Shown here: piece after piece, positions 43,737-51,626 of the stretch
Layout: every line of letters begins with the position of its first letter
How positions within the stretch are numbered: the first letter of the stretch is position 1
Source of the DNA: Pseudomonas versuta
GTDB taxonomy: Bacteria; Pseudomonadota; Gammaproteobacteria; Pseudomonadales; Pseudomonadaceae
Direction of reading: 5' to 3'
Assembly (NCBI RefSeq): GCF_001294575.1
Contig: NZ_CP012676.1
Location: forward strand, 3,616,001 to 3,680,000
Length of the DNA stretch: 64,000 nt
The notes under the pieces: model-generated
Seen by the model: only the letters and a program-made list of their open reading frames with translations
Databases searched by the model: none
Told to the model about the DNA's origin: nothing
Program-made: the position numbers and the translations under genes

Positions 43737-46505
43737 TTAAAAGTGCTGAAGACAGTTGTATAGGGTGTGCAGCGTAAAAGGCTTGATCAGACAGTGATTC
43801 ATCCCGGCGCTCAGGCAACGCTCGGAGTCGTCGGGCATGGCCTTGGCCGTTGCCCCGATGATTGGCTCAGTGATATTCATGGCCCGTAACCTGGCGGCCA
43901 GCTCATAACCGTTCATTCTTGGCATGTTGACGTCGGTCAAAATCAGATCGAATGTCCCTTGCTGCCAGAGCTCGAGAGCCTCCAGACCATCACTGGCCAA
44001 TGTCACTGTGCAGCCCAGCTCCTGGAGCTGGTCACGCAAAATCAGCTGATTGATGACGTTGTCTTCGGCAACCAGGATTCGTAATCCAAGGTTGAGCTCA
44101 GCCCTGGCGGCTGCCGTTTTTAAATGACTGTCTGTGCGCATCCCCTGTGCCTCGCACAGGGCACGGTATACGTCCTGCAAGCTATTGAGGTCGGCGTGCC
44201 AGCAAGGATTTCCAGTCGAGAGCGGCTGCGAACTGTCGCTCGCGGCCACCACCAGCGGCCCCGTCCAATCGGGCTCCAGCAATTGCCGGGCAGAGCCCGG
44301 GTGCAGCTCCAGCAACACCGCATCGTCAAGGGCATCGCCCTGCTTGGGGACTCCCAGATGAGCCCGCGCCCCCCAGCGCCGTAACCAGGCGCAGTAACAT
44401 TCAGCCAGCTCGCGCAGGGGCGAAACCACATAAACAACACTGGAAGACAATTCGCCCAAGGGGCTCAGGCGCGAGGGGGCCTTGACCTGTACCAAGGGCA
44501 AATGCAGGGTAAAACTGCTGCCCAGGCCCGGCTCGCTGACCAACCGCATGGTGCCGTTCATCAAGTGCATGAGGCGCTTGCAAATGGATAGCCCCAGCCC
44601 CGTACCCGCGACCACGTGCTGGGCAGACTCCACTTGATAAAAGGGCTCGAACAAGTGGGCCTGTTCTTCATGGGCGATCCCTTTACCGGTATCCGAGACC
44701 TGCCAGTGCAACATGACCCGTTCATCATCGCGGCTGTCCATTTTCAGGCGCAGCACGACTTTTCCGTAGTCGGTGAATTTCAGAGCGTTGTTGAGCAGGT
44801 TGTTGAGGATCTGGCGGATACGGGTGACATCCCCGCTGAGCCACTCGGGCACCGTCGAATCAATCAGGGCAAACAGCTGCAGGCCCTTGGCCTGGGCAGC
44901 ACCGTTGTATCCCTGAATAACCTCCTCGATCAATTCCATCGGGCTGAAGGTGGTGAGCTCAAGCTGCAGTTGGCCCGCCTCAATGCGCGACACATCCAGT
45001 ACGTCGCAAATCAGTTGCAACAGATTGCCGGAAGAGCGCTCGATGGCTTTTAAATAGTTGTTTTGCTGATCGTTGAGATCGGTGCGCGCCAGCAATTCAA
45101 GGGTGCCTAAAACACCATACAAAGGCGTACGGATTTCATGGCTCATGGTCGCCAGAAACAAGGTCTTGGCCTCATTGGCCCGATCCGCCAGCTGTCGGGC
45201 ACGCTCCAGCGTCACTTCTATCTGTTTGCGCGCACTTATGTCGCTGAACGCACAAATCAGCACGTCTTCACTTTTGTAACGGGTCGGAGCAAACGCGAGG
45301 TTAAGAAGACGACCATCTTCCATCTCAATTTCATCGCTGTTGCTCAGGTCGGGCTCTTCAAAAGCGCGATGAATCCAGCCATGGCACAACTTGCCACGCT
45401 CACTGCTACTGCCTAACCACTGTTGCGACAGCGAGTTTTCCAGTACCACCGTGCCGTCCGTGCGGCGAATGACGCACAAGGCGACCGGCGCGACCTGCAA
45501 TGCAGCTCGACTGAAGGCTTCACTTTCAACCAGCGCCTGGATCCGGTTTTCGCCCGGAGTAATCAGGCGCCGGTCGATGCGCACGATCAAAAAGCGCAGC
45601 CCGATGCAGACGGCAATAAACAGCAGAACACAAGCCGCCAAAGGCCAGCCCAATACTGGCAGCAACGATTTAATGTCCACGGCATAGACGATTTGCCAGC
45701 CTGAATAACCCAGTTTTTTGCGGATCGCCAGGCTGTCGGCGAACCACCCTGAACCAATAAAGCCAAACGAATTTTTGGCTTCCAGGGCGTGCAATGAATC
45801 CACCAGGGTGGACTGCGCAGCATTGGTGAAAATGATCTGCCCCTGCGCGTCCAGCAACATGAAATCGCCAGCGCTGTCACTGCGTAATGCCTCGATAAGG
45901 TCCGGCACTTCAACTTCAATGCCCAACCAGCCGGAAGACAGATTGCGGCTATCAAGGCGTGCGAATAAATAGAACGGGGAGTCCAGTACTTTGTTGTCGG
46001 TCAGCCAGAGGTCATCATCAAAGGAATACGCCCTGTCGCCCTCCTCGGCCAAACGTTGCAACACCACCCGGGGCAAGGATTCCACGCCGGGGGACGCGTC
46101 AAACAGACGTACCACCTCGGGTTGATCGGTTGGCGGGACGTACAGCAGATTGACTTTGCTCTCGTGCAGATAGTCCATCATTCGTCGGGTAAGCCACAGG
46201 CTCCAATGGCCCGCATCGCTGCCCAGACTGATTTTGATCTCTTCTTGCGGATCGACACTGCCAGGCGTTTGAGACTGTGCGATGTCAGGCACCGTTGCCA
46301 GGACCAGACTTTTGAGCAGGGTCTGGCGGCTGACGAAAAAATCCTGAGCGTTGAACACCGCCTCGTTCATGATGCTGCGGCGCTGGGACACTTCTTCGTT
46401 AAAGACTGCCCGCAGGTATACGAACGAGCTCGCGAAAACCGCAACTAAGAGGCCGCAGGCAAAAAGATGGAGAAGTTGTCGGGCGGCTTGGGGAGTGGAT
46501 TTCAT
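43737..46505 (-). CDS. Hybrid sensor histidine kinase without HPt (PvrS-like)
   Basis: A 922-residue kinase: TM1 ~13-35, periplasmic sensor to ~280, TM2 ~280-300 (LPVLGWPLAACVLLFIAVCIGLRFLI), PAS-like region, HisKA H456 (MSHEIRTP), HATPase (NALKFTDYG, GTGLGLSIC) and a C-terminal receiver with D858 in LTDVNMP. It stops at NCLQHF right after the receiver, so there is no HPt. It must pass phosphate through the HPt of the other kinase or another protein. ATG 46505 is chosen over 46529. Its stop overlaps the ribosome-binding site of the EAL regulator gene. Confidence 0.9.
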   Translation of the reverse strand: MKSTPQAARQLLHLFACGLLVAVFASSFVYLRAVFNEEVSQRRSIMNEAVFNAQDFFVSRQTLLKSLVLATVPDIAQSQTPGSVDPQEEIKISLGSDAGHWSLWLTRRMMDYLHESKVNLLYVPPTDQPEVVRLFDASPGVESLPRVVLQRLAEEGDRAYSFDDDLWLTDNKVLDSPFYLFARLDSRNLSSGWLGIEVEVPDLIEALRSDSAGDFMLLDAQGQIIFTNAAQSTLVDSLHALEAKNSFGFIGSGWFADSLAIRKKLGYSGWQIVYAVDIKSLLPVLGWPLAACVLLFIAVCIGLRFLIVRIDRRLITPGENRIQALVESEAFSRAALQVAPVALCVIRRTDGTVVLENSLSQQWLGSSSERGKLCHGWIHRAFEEPDLSNSDEIEMEDGRLLNLAFAPTRYKSEDVLICAFSDISARKQIEVTLERARQLADRANEAKTLFLATMSHEIRTPLYGVLGTLELLARTDLNDQQNNYLKAIERSSGNLLQLICDVLDVSRIEAGQLQLELTTFSPMELIEEVIQGYNGAAQAKGLQLFALIDSTVPEWLSGDVTRIRQILNNLLNNALKFTDYGKVVLRLKMDSRDDERVMLHWQVSDTGKGIAHEEQAHLFEPFYQVESAQHVVAGTGLGLSICKRLMHLMNGTMRLVSEPGLGSSFTLHLPLVQVKAPSRLSPLGELSSSVVYVVSPLRELAECYCAWLRRWGARAHLGVPKQGDALDDAVLLELHPGSARQLLEPDWTGPLVVAASDSSQPLSTGNPCWHADLNSLQDVYRALCEAQGMRTDSHLKTAAARAELNLGLRILVAEDNVINQLILRDQLQELGCTVTLASDGLEALELWQQGTFDLILTDVNMPRMNGYELAARLRAMNITEPIIGATAKAMPDDSERCLSAGMNHCLIKPFTLHTLYNCLQHF

Positions 46506-46567
46506 GCCCCAAGCCTGAGGCCGGGGCATGACAAAAATAATCAGACAATTCCTGAAAGCACTCCCCC

Positions 46568-46625
46568 CGTAGCCGCTGACGAGGAACGAGGCTGCGTGCG
46601 GCGACGCCTACAAGAAATGCGCTAC
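46568..46625. repeat. Degenerate pseudomonad repeat, second family
   Basis: GTAGCCGCTGACGAGGAACG then AGGCTGCG, followed by an imperfect inverted tail (GCGACGCCTACAAG), resembles the other common GTAGCCGCTG-type Pseudomonas intergenic repeat. It lies between the kinase and peroxidase genes. Confidence 0.5.
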
Positions 46626-46629
46626 AGGG

Positions 46630-47514
46630 TTAAGCCGGGCGAACCGCGCTCAAATCCATATGCCCGTCTTTCATCGGCGGGCACCAGTAATAACCGCCGC
46701 TCAATGGCCGGCTATAACGGTAGAGGCCGTCAACAATGCCGTCTTCAAGGCCGCTCATGCGACGCAACTGGACTTCAAAGGCATTCAGGGTCCGGCTGAA
46801 CGAGACAAACATCAGCCCGGACTTGCCGTTTTCCGTCCACGGCATGGAGCGACGCACGGTGAAGGCCTCGGGCGAGAAGCTCTCCTGGGCGGTGCGTTTG
46901 ACGTGGGCCGAAGCCGGTGCGTCTTCAAGCTCTTCGTTATCGCTCAGGCGACGGCCGATGATGTTGTCCTGCTCGGCCTGGGGCAGCGCGGCAAAACCGT
47001 TCAGATCATGCTGCCACTGCTGCACCGCGACAAAACAGCCACCGTCCAGGCCAGGGCCGGCATTGGCGACAATGGCCGCTTCTACCGCGGCTTCGTCCAC
47101 CGGGTTTTCGGTGCCGTCTTCATAGCCGGTCAGGTCTCGGTCGGAGCCGTAGCGGAAACCTTCGGTCACTTGCAGCATGTTGAACGCAGGCGCCAGCGCG
47201 GTCTCGATCTTCTGACTGCGATGCAGCAGTTCGCCGCGGTCATCACCCAACAACCACAACCACAGGGCGTGCTGGGTCGACGGGTTTTCAACCATGGCAT
47301 TGAGTGCCGGGAACACGCGCAGCCCCTGAATTTTCGCGCCCAGGGCCATTACCAGCGGCGACCCGAAGCCTGCCACTACGCTTTTGCCATCCACCCATTG
47401 CGACAAAACGTCGAGCGCTGCCGGCAGTGCTTCTACCGACCTGAGGGCGAAAAACATGTAGCGCCCCTGAGAGGGCACGGGTTTGGCGAGAATGCCGGGC
47501 TGGTAAAGACTCAT
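46630..47514 (-). CDS. Dyp-type peroxidase (YfeX/DypB-like)
   Basis: A 294-residue heme peroxidase. The GxxDG catalytic aspartate motif is GYEDGTENP (~131-139), and the proximal heme histidine lies in AHVKR (~205). The distal arginine region is RRSMPW. No Tat or Sec signal is visible, so it is cytoplasmic or cargo for an encapsulin (no encapsulin gene is present). Length fits the short bacterial YfeX/DyP-B type. It oxidizes dyes or porphyrins with H2O2; the natural substrate is not known. Confidence 0.92.
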   Translation of the reverse strand: MSLYQPGILAKPVPSQGRYMFFALRSVEALPAALDVLSQWVDGKSVVAGFGSPLVMALGAKIQGLRVFPALNAMVENPSTQHALWLWLLGDDRGELLHRSQKIETALAPAFNMLQVTEGFRYGSDRDLTGYEDGTENPVDEAAVEAAIVANAGPGLDGGCFVAVQQWQHDLNGFAALPQAEQDNIIGRRLSDNEELEDAPASAHVKRTAQESFSPEAFTVRRSMPWTENGKSGLMFVSFSRTLNAFEVQLRRMSGLEDGIVDGLYRYSRPLSGGYYWCPPMKDGHMDLSAVRPA

Positions 47515-47704
47515 AGAAACTCCTTCAGAAAAGCCGGGAGTTTACCCTTGCAGCAGCGCCTTTTCGCAGATCGGGGGGTTATTTTTGTTAAGGACTACGC
47601 TAGGTGTGCATAGCGTTTGCCCGCACAGTCAAAAAAACGCTGCTCGCTCGCAACACCCGGGTCGAAGTGCACCTCGACCTTTGTCAATTAAACGGAATTT
47701 TTTG

Positions 47705-47779
47705 ATGGCCACAGACTCACTTACAAACCACAGGGAGGTTTTTTTGAATCATGAATTCGGCAAAGCTTTACGTTATTGA
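47705..47779 (+). CDS. Possible 24-codon leader ORF overlapping the next gene
   Basis: ATG 47705 is preceded by CGGAA and opens a 24-residue frame (MATDSLTNHREVFLNHEFG and on to RY) ending at 47779, past the ATG of the next gene at 47751. It contains the GGGAGG that would serve that gene. Such a layout could couple translation of the two. No homologue is known to me. Confidence 0.3.
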   Translation: MATDSLTNHREVFLNHEFGKALRY

Positions 47780-47975
47780 ATACACACTGCACGGGACCCC
47801 GAAATCTTTCATCATCCGCCTGGCACGCATGGATAACGCCGTTGCGTGGCATTGGGCAGGGTGTGATGCGGGGGTGGTACGTATCGGCCGCCCAGGTCGT
47901 GAAAACGAGAACAAGTCCAGCCGTCTGGAGGTGGAAAAACACGGTGTTGCGGATGTGAAGTGGCGGGCCACTTGA
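47751..47975 (+). CDS. DUF6555-like small protein
   Basis: A 74-residue protein (KLYVIEYTLHGTPKSFIIRLARMDNAVAWHWAGCDAGVVRIGRPGRE) that I recognise as a small pseudomonad family, probably DUF6555; function unknown. It has no signal or membrane segment. A GGGAGG lies about 15 bases upstream, rather far, so coupling to the short overlapping frame at 47705 is possible. Confidence 0.75.
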   Translation: MNSAKLYVIEYTLHGTPKSFIIRLARMDNAVAWHWAGCDAGVVRIGRPGRENENKSSRLEVEKHGVADVKWRAT

Positions 47976-48029
47976 GTCGCTCTACGCCAGAGGAATCGCG
48001 CAGTGCAGAACTGCGCGAGGTTTAGCTGA

Positions 48030-48194
48030 TTACCCCTTGTCACCACAATGGCAGCCGCTGGAGGTGGCGCACGCCTGCCCTTTAGGGTGATGGTCGGCAC
48101 AGGCCTGGCAGCAGTAGTGCTTGCCATCGCGTTCAATGCCATGGGTGCCTACCTTGCAATTACAGTTCGGACAGTCACATGTGTGCTCTTTCAT
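48030..48194 (-). CDS. Bacterial metallothionein (SmtA/PmtA type)
   Basis: A 54-residue Cys-rich metal-binding protein. Cysteines lie at 6, 8, 11, 13, 28, 29, 32, 42, 48 and 50, with the family pattern CDCPNCNC, HYCCQACA, HHPKGQAC and GCHCG. Histidines at 26, 35 and 36 add ligands. It stores or buffers Zn and Cd. TTGGAG precedes ATG 48194. It lies on the minus strand between the DUF6555-like and AtoE genes; the plus-strand frame over it is a shadow. It lacks the long polar C-terminal tail seen in some Pseudomonas metallothioneins. Confidence 0.93.
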   Translation of the reverse strand: MKEHTCDCPNCNCKVGTHGIERDGKHYCCQACADHHPKGQACATSSGCHCGDKG

Positions 48195-48375
48195 CTTGAA
48201 CTCCAAGTTGTCTGGTCGTCACAAAGCGACAGGCTTGCCGCTTACAGTCAGTGACTCTAGACCCTGCGCGATGGTTCACCCTTTATCCCGTCGGAAATAC
48301 CCTCGAATTGATTTATTGTGCACGCCAGGCTGAAACCGGCCCTTCAATAATCATAAGAACACTGAGGTATTTTCC

Positions 48376-49794
48376 ATGGCCGCTGAGATTGTAGACAGCC
48401 GCTACGCCCGCTTTGCCCTGCACTGCTCGAACTGGGCTGAGCGCTGGTTCCCCGACTCTTGGGTATTTGCCGCCGTCGCCGTCATCACGGTCGCGCTGGC
48501 CACAATGGTGATGGGCGCCAAACCCACCGAGGCCGCTGTGGCCTTCGGTGACGGGTTCTGGAGCCTGATCCCGTTCACCATGCAAATGGCCTTTGTGGTG
48601 ATTGGCGGCTATGTGGTCGCCAGCTCTCCACCCGCCGTAAAACTGATCGACAAGCTGGCAAAGGTCCCGAAAAACGGGCGTCAGGCGGTGTGCTGGGTGG
48701 CACTGATTTCGATGGTGGCCTCCTTACTTAACTGGGGCCTGTCGCTGGTGTTTGGCGGGCTGCTGGTGCGGGCGCTGGCCCGACGTACCAATTTGCGCAT
48801 GGACTATCGCGCCGCCGGTGCCGCCGCCTATTTGGGCCTGGGCGCGGTCTGGGCTTTGGGCCTGTCGTCATCTGCCGCGCAACTGCAGGCCAACCCGGCC
48901 AGCCTGCCACCGTCGATCCTGTCGATTACCGGGGTCATCCCGTTCACCGAAACGATCTTTTTGTGGCAGTCCGGCGTCATGCTGGCGGCGCTGGTGGTGG
49001 TTTCGCTGATCGTTGCCTACGCGACGGCTCCAGGCCCTGACTCGGCACGCGATGCCGCCGCCTGCGGCATTGACCCGACGTTCAGCACCCCCAAACTGCC
49101 ACCGCGCACCCGGCCCGGCGAATGGCTGGAATACAGCCCGCTGCTGACTATTTTGCTGGTACTGCTGGCGGGAGGCTGGCTGCTTCATGAGTTCTCGACC
49201 AAACCCGCGATCAGCGCCATTTCAGGGCTCAACACCTATAACTTCTTGTTCCTGATGCTCGGTGCGCTGCTGCACTGGCGCCCCCGCAGCTTTCTGGATG
49301 CGGTAGCCCGCGCAGTGCCTACGACCACCGGGGTGATGATTCAATTCCCGCTGTATGGCTCGATTGCCGCGCTGATGACAGTGGTCAAAGGCACTGACGG
49401 GCAAACCCTGGCCCATCATATTTCCACGTTCTTCGTGCAAATCGCTTCCCATGACACCTATGCCCTGTTGATGGGGGTGTATTCGGCGATCCTGGGCTTT
49501 TTCATTCCGTCCGGCGGCGGTAAATGGATTATCGAAGCACCCTATGTGATGCAAGTGGCCAATGACCTGGAGTACCACCTGGGCTGGGCGGTGCAGATTT
49601 ATAACGCGGCCGAGGCCTTGCCGAATTTGATCAACCCGTTCTATATGCTGCCGTTGCTGGGCGTGCTGGGGTTAAAGGCGCGGGACTTGATTGGCTTTTC
49701 ATTCGTGCAACTGCTGGCGCATACGCCCCTGGTGCTGTTTTTGCTGTGGGCGCTGGGCACCACGCTGACTTATGTACCGCCAGTGATGCCATAG
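48376..49794 (+). CDS. Short-chain fatty acid transporter (AtoE family)
   Basis: A 472-residue membrane permease with ~11-12 hydrophobic segments. It matches AtoE/TIGR00366: FWSLIPFTMQMAFVVIGGYVVASSPP, LLNWGLSLVFGGLLVRALAR and FIPSGGGKWIIEAPYVMQ. The family takes up acetoacetate and short-chain acids. No ato catabolic genes are next to it, so the substrate is inferred from family only. A REP follows the stop. Confidence 0.9.
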   Translation: MAAEIVDSRYARFALHCSNWAERWFPDSWVFAAVAVITVALATMVMGAKPTEAAVAFGDGFWSLIPFTMQMAFVVIGGYVVASSPPAVKLIDKLAKVPKNGRQAVCWVALISMVASLLNWGLSLVFGGLLVRALARRTNLRMDYRAAGAAAYLGLGAVWALGLSSSAAQLQANPASLPPSILSITGVIPFTETIFLWQSGVMLAALVVVSLIVAYATAPGPDSARDAAACGIDPTFSTPKLPPRTRPGEWLEYSPLLTILLVLLAGGWLLHEFSTKPAISAISGLNTYNFLFLMLGALLHWRPRSFLDAVARAVPTTTGVMIQFPLYGSIAALMTVVKGTDGQTLAHHISTFFVQIASHDTYALLMGVYSAILGFFIPSGGGKWIIEAPYVMQVANDLEYHLGWAVQIYNAAEALPNLINPFYMLPLLGVLGLKARDLIGFSFVQLLAHTPLVLFLLWALGTTLTYVPPVMP

Positions 49795-49805
49795 CAGCAG
49801 AAAAC

Positions 49806-49857
49806 ACTTGCTCGCGATGCAAGGGGCGCCATCGCGAGCAAGCTCGCGCCTGCAGGT
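49806..49857. repeat. REP-like inverted repeat
   Basis: CTTGCTCGCGATG and its inverted copy CATCGCGAGCAAG (49807-49842 region) continue into CTCGCGCCTGCAGG. This is a variant of the REP seen elsewhere in the window, placed between convergent genes, where it can act as a transcript end for both. Confidence 0.8.
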
Positions 49858-49867
49858 TACGGGTGTG

Positions 49868-50512
49868 TCAGACCGCACCCAGCGGACGCAAACGGTATTG
49901 CGGCGGCAATTGGTCCAGCCCGCTGATGGTGGTGTTCAGGCTTTTCCAGCGGCCGTCTTTAATCCCGTAGATGCAGCCGTGGACCGACAGCTTCTGCCCG
50001 CGATGCCAGGCGTTCTGCACAATGTTGGTGTGACCCACGTTTGCCACTTGCTGGATCACATTGAGCTCGCACAAACGGTCGACGCGCTCTTCCTCGGTGG
50101 GCAACAGCGCCAGCATTTCGCGGTTCTCGTAATACAGATCGCGTATCGAGCGCAGCCAGCCGTCGATCAAGCCCAGCTGCTGGTCCTTCATCGAAGCCCG
50201 CACCCCGCCACAACCATAATGGCCGGTGACCAGAATGTGTTTGACCTTCAATACGTCAACCGCGTACTGGATGACCGACAGGCAATTAAGGTCGGTATGC
50301 AGCACCACATTGGCCACATTGCGGTGTACGAACAAGTCGCCCGGCAGCATGCCGACGATCTCGTTGGCGGGTACTCGCGCATCCGAACAACCAATCCATA
50401 GGTATTCCGGCGTTTGCTGGCGGGCCAGTTTGGCAAAGAACTCGGGATCTTCCTGCTTGATCGCATCTGCCCAGCGTTCGTTGTTATCAATCAGGTCTTG
50501 TAGTTCGTTCAT
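49868..50512 (-). CDS. can: Beta-class carbonic anhydrase
   Basis: A 214-residue zinc enzyme interconverting CO2 and bicarbonate. Zinc ligands C42, H98 and C101 (GCSDARVP and GHYGCGG) and the D44/R46 pair are all present. Start MNELQDLIDNNERWAD at ATG 50512 fits the family; the longer frame upstream does not. GAGG lies ten bases upstream. Confidence 0.95.
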   Translation of the reverse strand: MNELQDLIDNNERWADAIKQEDPEFFAKLARQQTPEYLWIGCSDARVPANEIVGMLPGDLFVHRNVANVVLHTDLNCLSVIQYAVDVLKVKHILVTGHYGCGGVRASMKDQQLGLIDGWLRSIRDLYYENREMLALLPTEEERVDRLCELNVIQQVANVGHTNIVQNAWHRGQKLSVHGCIYGIKDGRWKSLNTTISGLDQLPPQYRLRPLGAV

Positions 50513-50633
50513 GCTGTGAAGCCTCAAGAGTTGATGCGCTGCTTTGACAGCCAACCATTGGTCGGGGTCACGTGGAATCTTCAGGGTCGTCTACAGTCCA
50601 CCGTAATAAGGACCCACATTATGAGGAATTACC

Positions 50634-51053
50634 ATGACTGATTCACGTCGTCCGTTTGGAGCAGAAGAACCTGAGGACATCGACGATACAGAAGACCGCA
50701 TGGGCTCGGTTGAACCGCTGGACTTTGACGATCCTGATGACACTCGCGAGTCGCTGGACGACCTGGTGACGGATGAAGAATACAAGCGCCATATCGGTGA
50801 CAATCGCCCCCGCAACCGGGAAGTCAGCGGGGCGGCACTGCCGGGCAGGGATTCGGATCCGGATGACCTGGATGCAGACATGCTGATACCCGAAGACGGT
50901 GCCCGGGATGCCTACGAGGCAGTGGAAGAGCGTGGTGGCGCAGCCGACTGGGATCTTAGCGTGGTCAAGGGCAGTGAAATTGGCGCAGGCCACGGTCTGG
51001 ACGAAGCGGAGCTGGCAGATATAGATCCGGTGGGGCGTAAACAACCTAAGTAA
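50634..51053 (+). CDS. Conserved acidic protein of unknown function
   Basis: A 139-residue, very acidic and probably disordered protein (EEPEDIDDTEDRMG, DFDDPDDTRESLDDL, DPDDLDADMLIPEDG). Pseudomonad copies are sometimes labelled serine kinase/phosphatase, but I see no kinase or phosphatase motif. A GAGGAATTACC site precedes ATG 50634. It is divergent from carbonic anhydrase and convergent with rimI. The function is not known. Confidence 0.8.
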   Translation: MTDSRRPFGAEEPEDIDDTEDRMGSVEPLDFDDPDDTRESLDDLVTDEEYKRHIGDNRPRNREVSGAALPGRDSDPDDLDADMLIPEDGARDAYEAVEERGGAADWDLSVVKGSEIGAGHGLDEAELADIDPVGRKQPK

Positions 51054-51086
51054 CTTGCTGAACCTGAGCAGGCCAGCTCTTACAAA

Positions 51087-51157
51087 CCTGTAGGAGCGAG
51101 CTTGCTCGCGAGCTTTTCAAGAAAGATACAGCTCGCGAGCAAGCTCGCTCCTACAGG
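51087..51157. repeat. REPIN
   Basis: The left arm CTGTAGGAGCGAGCTTGCTC plus GCGAGCT starts at 51088; the inverted right arm AGCTCGCGAGCAAGCTCGCT, then CCTACAGG, ends at 51157. Arms are near-perfect and separated by ~16 bp, the least decayed copy in the window. Confidence 0.92.
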
Positions 51158-51170
51158 GTGCTGGTGCTGG

Positions 51171-51626
51171 TCAGTCCACCAGGGTGCAGGCCATGACGAC
51201 CGCATCTTCACGACCGCCAACGGCCGGATAGTAATCGCGGCGGCGGCCGATTTCGTTGAAGCCATAACGCTCGTACAACTTGAACGCCGCCGTGTTGCTG
51301 TCGCGCAGCTCAAGGAAACACTCCCGAGCCTTATTTGCGTAGGCAATCGACATCAGGTGTTCGAGCAATTTGAGACCGAGGCCACGGCCCTGGCTTTCCG
51401 GCTTGACGGTAATGTTCAGCAAATGTGCTTCATCGAGGATGATTTGTACCACCCCGTGGCCTACTTGCTGTTCACCTTCAAACATCAGCCAGATCTGGTA
51501 TTTGCCCAGTCCGTCGAGAAAAATACCGCGGGTCCACGGGTGGCTGAAGGCGGCGTATTCAATTTTCAGTACGGCTTCAAGGTCCGCCTCGGTCATCGGG
51601 CGAAAAGTTACAGCGTCACTCATCAT
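51171..51626 (-). CDS. rimI: Ribosomal protein S18-alanine N-acetyltransferase
   Basis: A 151-residue GNAT enzyme that acetylates the N-terminal alanine of S18. The acetyl-CoA loop is LNITVKPESQGRGLGLKLLEHL, and the C-terminal ERYGFNEIGRRRDYYP is typical of RimI. Start 51626 (tandem ATGs) follows TGGAA. It overlaps holD by 11 bp, the same order as the holD-rimI pair of enterobacteria. Confidence 0.94.
   Translation of the reverse strand: MMSDAVTFRPMTEADLEAVLKIEYAAFSHPWTRGIFLDGLGKYQIWLMFEGEQQVGHGVVQIILDEAHLLNITVKPESQGRGLGLKLLEHLMSIAYANKARECFLELRDSNTAAFKLYERYGFNEIGRRRDYYPAVGGREDAVVMACTLVD

Noticed and set aside
48048..48254. 68-codon plus-strand ORF at the metallothionein locus
   Set aside because: The minus strand encodes a clear Cys-rich metallothionein with a ribosome site; the plus frame is its shadow.
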